DNA of 64,000 nt from Pseudomonadota bacterium (GTDB lineage: Bacteria; Pseudomonadota; Alphaproteobacteria; Rhizobiales; Pleomorphomonadaceae): the NCBI GenBank assembly GCA_023436885.1, contig JAEZHI010000004.1, forward strand, positions 124,001-188,000, read 5' to 3'. This document shows, in pieces, positions 61,663 to 64,000 of this stretch. The notes below the pieces were generated by a model. The model was not told where the DNA came from. It saw only the letters and a program-made list of their open reading frames with translations, and searched no databases. Made by a program: the position numbers and the translations under genes. Position 1 is the stretch's first letter; the number at the start of each line of letters is the position of its first letter.

Positions 61663-63141
61663 TTACGTCCCGCAGAACGTTGCCGCCACGCGCTCTTCGA
61701 GGCGAGGGGGCAAACTGAGGTCGGCATCCTCTTGTCTGTCTTCGAAGGGGTGCGTCACGGCCTGCAGCAAACGAATGTAGGCTGACGCATCGCTGGACTC
61801 GATTACGGAATCGAGCGCTTTCTCGACTTGGTGGTTACGCGGAATGATCGCCGGATTAATGGACCGCATGGCTGTTGCGACGCTATCAAGCGAGCGGCCA
61901 CCTAAGCTTATCCGCGATCGCCACGACGCGAGCCATGGCTCGACGCCGGCGTTGCCGCCAAACAGCGAGAGAAAGGCTTCTGTAGGCCTTTCCGGATCGA
62001 CGAGATCGGCAAGCCGGCGGAACGTGAGAGTAAAGTCTGCTCGGCCCATCTGCATGAGGCCGAGCAGACTGGTCGCCAAATCACGATCGCCGGAACGCTC
62101 GTCGATGATGCCGATCTTCTCAAGAAAGCGCTTGTAATAGGCGGACTCGAATTCACTCGCAAAGCCGCTCAATCTGTTCACGACCAGCTCGACCGCCTTG
62201 TCGCGATCATCGGAAAGAAGCGGGAGCAGGCACTCGCCGAACCGAGCGAGGTTCCACTGGGCTATCTGGGGCTGCCGACCGTAGGCATAGCGTCCCTGCC
62301 GGTCGATGGAGCTGAGTACCATGTTGGGGTCATAACCATCGAGAAAGGCACAGGGACCATAGTCGATGGTCTCTCCCGAAACAGCCATGTTGTCCGTGTT
62401 CATCACGCCATGGATAAAGCCCACGGAAAGCCAATCGGCAATTAGCTTGGCCTGCCTCTGCACAACGCGCTCAAAAAGGGTCGCGTAGGGTGACTCGGAG
62501 CCGGCAACGTCCGGATAGAGGCGGGCTATGACGTAGTCGGCAAGGCGCCGAACACCGTCCTCGTCGGAACGATGGGCGAAGTATTGAAATGTGCCGACTC
62601 GAATATGGCTGGCAGCGACGCGAGTCAGTACAGCGCCGGGCAAAGGTCTTTCTCGAAGAACCGTCTCACCGGTAGCCACTGCCGCCAAAGACCTGGTGGT
62701 TGGAATGCCGAAGGCCGCCATGGCCTCGCTGACCAGATATTCGCGCAAGACCGGCCCTACCGCCGCCTTGCCGTCGCCACGCCGGGAAAACACGGTTCGG
62801 CCGGATCCCTTCAGCTGCAAATCCAGCCGCCGCCCGTCGCGTGCAATCACCTCGCCGAGCAGAACTGCCCGACCATCACCCAGGGCCGGTACGAAATGGC
62901 CGAACTGATGGCCTGCGTAGGCGAGGGCAATCGGCTCTGCACCGGTCGGAACATCGGCACCCGATAAGGCAGCCACTCCCTCTGGAGAGGCGAGAGCCTC
63001 GGCGTCCAGACCCAGTTCCTCAGCCAGTGTCTTGTTCAGTACAAGCAGGCCCGGCGAAGGAGCCGCCTCGGGCCGCACGCGTTCATAAAAACGGCTGGGC
63101 AGGCGAGCGTAGCTGTTATCGAAGGCGATGGAGAGCGACAA
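61663..63141 (-). CDS. selO: Protein adenylyltransferase SelO (YdiU family)
   Basis: A 492-residue pseudokinase-fold protein that transfers AMP to proteins (AMPylation) in response to oxidative stress. It has GDGRAVLLGEVIARDGRR, the LQLKGSGRTVFSRRGDGKAA nucleotide region, FIHGVMNTDNMAVSGETIDY, and the C-terminal Cys in ATFCGT where some eukaryotic relatives have selenocysteine. The start is TTG at 63141, as AGAGGAG lies six bases before it; a TTG at 63171 gives an extra 10 residues with no ribosome binding site. Confidence 0.9.
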   Translation of the reverse strand: MSLSIAFDNSYARLPSRFYERVRPEAAPSPGLLVLNKTLAEELGLDAEALASPEGVAALSGADVPTGAEPIALAYAGHQFGHFVPALGDGRAVLLGEVIARDGRRLDLQLKGSGRTVFSRRGDGKAAVGPVLREYLVSEAMAAFGIPTTRSLAAVATGETVLRERPLPGAVLTRVAASHIRVGTFQYFAHRSDEDGVRRLADYVIARLYPDVAGSESPYATLFERVVQRQAKLIADWLSVGFIHGVMNTDNMAVSGETIDYGPCAFLDGYDPNMVLSSIDRQGRYAYGRQPQIAQWNLARFGECLLPLLSDDRDKAVELVVNRLSGFASEFESAYYKRFLEKIGIIDERSGDRDLATSLLGLMQMGRADFTLTFRRLADLVDPERPTEAFLSLFGGNAGVEPWLASWRSRISLGGRSLDSVATAMRSINPAIIPRNHQVEKALDSVIESSDASAYIRLLQAVTHPFEDRQEDADLSLPPRLEERVAATFCGT

Positions 63142-63816
63142 GAACGGCTCCTCTAGGCTCGGCCGCCGCAACGGTTACGGCAGGGTGAGGCGGCCATCAG
63201 GCAGACCGATCGTTTAAGTTATAAGTAGAGTTATGTATGTCGCCTTGCAAGGACCATATCTTCGGTTACATCCAAAGCCTGTTATCAGTCTGAAGGTCGG
63301 GCAGGGCCAAGAGAAACGGTCAGCCATGAACCTGATATATGAGTTTAAAAAGCCACGATAACCGTTTGCGAAGTATTTATATTCTTTGTCTTCGATCTTG
63401 TGTGGGAGGTTTAGGCGCACGATCCGGCTGGAGTTTGTCCAGAGAATCGCTATTCCGATTTTTGGGATCCCTTCACGAGTCAAACTTGGTTGGCTGCAGG
63501 TGTTCGCGATCTCATTTAGGACTCGAAAGCACGATTTGCGGCCGACTGTTCAGTGAAATCTGCACATTTGCACTTTTCCGCCTGTGACGATTCCGCAACA
63601 GCGCAGTCAAACTCGCGAAAGCAGAAATCGTTAGGCATAAATTGCCCCTATTCAGCCATAAACGAACCTGACCTTATCGCTGTCAAATACGAGTGGAAAA
63701 GCGTGCACACGGCGCTCGTCGTGAACTAGGTTTTCCACTGAGGCTCGCAGGAAGACTTGATGCTCGGGCATTGATAGTCTTTGTTTGCGGGTGGGGCGGA
63801 ACGCCGAGAGTGAACA
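63142..63816. other. Intergenic region of about 675 bases; inverted repeat seen, no gene
   Basis: Upstream region of selO and of the gene at the right edge. It contains a perfect 9-bp inverted repeat AGTGGAAAA (63692-63700) / TTTTCCACT (63731-63739) with 30 bases between arms. The rest is rather AT-rich, with no frame that has a plausible start and product. I see no RNA gene I can name. Confidence 0.45.
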
Positions 63817-64000
63817 TGTCGGGTGTCTGTGTCAGAACGATCTGCAAGGTCTCCGTCGCCCTGTCATTTGGGGTGATGCTGGGCTCGCAGGCATTGGCCT
63901 TCGATCCGCAATCAGCTGCAAAGCAGGATGCGTGTTGCGATGCCGCCACGATGTCCACTTTGCGCGAGGCGACCCGGGCCTATTACTCGGGCGACAAGCG
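63817..64000 (+). CDS. Secreted protein, N-terminal part only (cut by window edge), possible ExoR-like Sel1-repeat protein
   Basis: The frame from ATG 63817 runs off the right edge after 61 residues. It has a signal peptide (VALSFGVMLGSQALA then FDPQS), a CC pair, and MSTLREATRAYYSGDK, which resembles the start of Sel1/TPR repeats in ExoR-type periplasmic regulators of Rhizobiales, where AFD follows the signal and a (F/Y)xxGxK repeat begins. This is a loose match because most of the protein is not visible. GAGAGTGA lies upstream of the ATG. Confidence 0.5.

Noticed and set aside
63692..63739. DnaA boxes marking a replication origin
   Set aside because: The arms match the DnaA box at only about 7 of 9 positions, and no dnaA, parAB, repABC or AT-rich unwinding region is present.

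Overview
The window is about 64 kb of GC-rich chromosome from an alphaproteobacterium, most likely of the Hyphomicrobiales (Rhizobiales). The evidence is gene order: an sdhE and mfd neighbourhood, erpA divergent from dgt-argS-SPOR-nagZ-scpA-scpB-tatABC-serS-surE-pcm-nlpD, and a DUF815 ATPase next to yajC-secD-secF with Mth938 and squalene-synthase-like genes. The uptake hydrogenase operon is also of rhizobial layout. No species is named with confidence. I saw no prophage, CRISPR array or intact insertion sequence.

Layout. 0.2-3 kb: sulfate activation (cysD, fused cysNC). 3-16 kb: a mix of accessory and housekeeping genes: two MFS exporters, sdhE, mfd flanked by two paralogous membrane GGDEF proteins, a three-gene operon (DUF2249, DUF59, NnrS-like membrane protein), and an iron alcohol dehydrogenase closely resembling FucO. 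16-20 kb: a short transcription unit with its own promoter and terminator that may encode a 50-residue Cys-containing peptide, a lipoprotein, tRNA-Lys(UUU), an MFS transporter and a quinone oxidoreductase. 20-34 kb: the long conserved block for dNTP control, tRNA charging, cell-wall recycling, chromosome condensation, Tat export and envelope maintenance. 34-40 kb: a DUF815 AAA+ protein and the yajC-secD-secF operon, ending in two genes that resemble the mitochondrial complex I assembly factors NDUFAF3 and NDUFAF6.

40-61 kb, all on the minus strand, holds two redox modules in tandem. The upstream one (61 to 47.5 kb) is a complete-looking hupSLCDFGHIJK-hypABFCDE operon for a membrane-bound, Tat-exported [NiFe] uptake hydrogenase and its maturation; hupE is absent. 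The downstream one (47.2 to 40 kb) is a six-gene complex I-like/Hyf-like module. Its large subunit has lost the N-terminal Cys pair and at least one C-terminal Cys of the NiFe site, while the small-subunit 4Fe-4S ligands and both antiporter-type subunits are kept. It matches the family called energy-converting-hydrogenase-related (Ehr) complexes, whose reaction is unknown. It is the most interesting system in the window, and it has a good sigma70-type promoter and a long structured leader of its own.

61-64 kb: an ArsC/Spx-like protein, SelO and the start of a secreted protein cut by the window edge. Functionally, the Tat operon exports HupS-HupL, the Hyp/Hup proteins build the hydrogenase metal centre, HupC passes electrons to the quinone pool, and the Ehr-like complex presumably couples another, unidentified redox reaction to ion transport.
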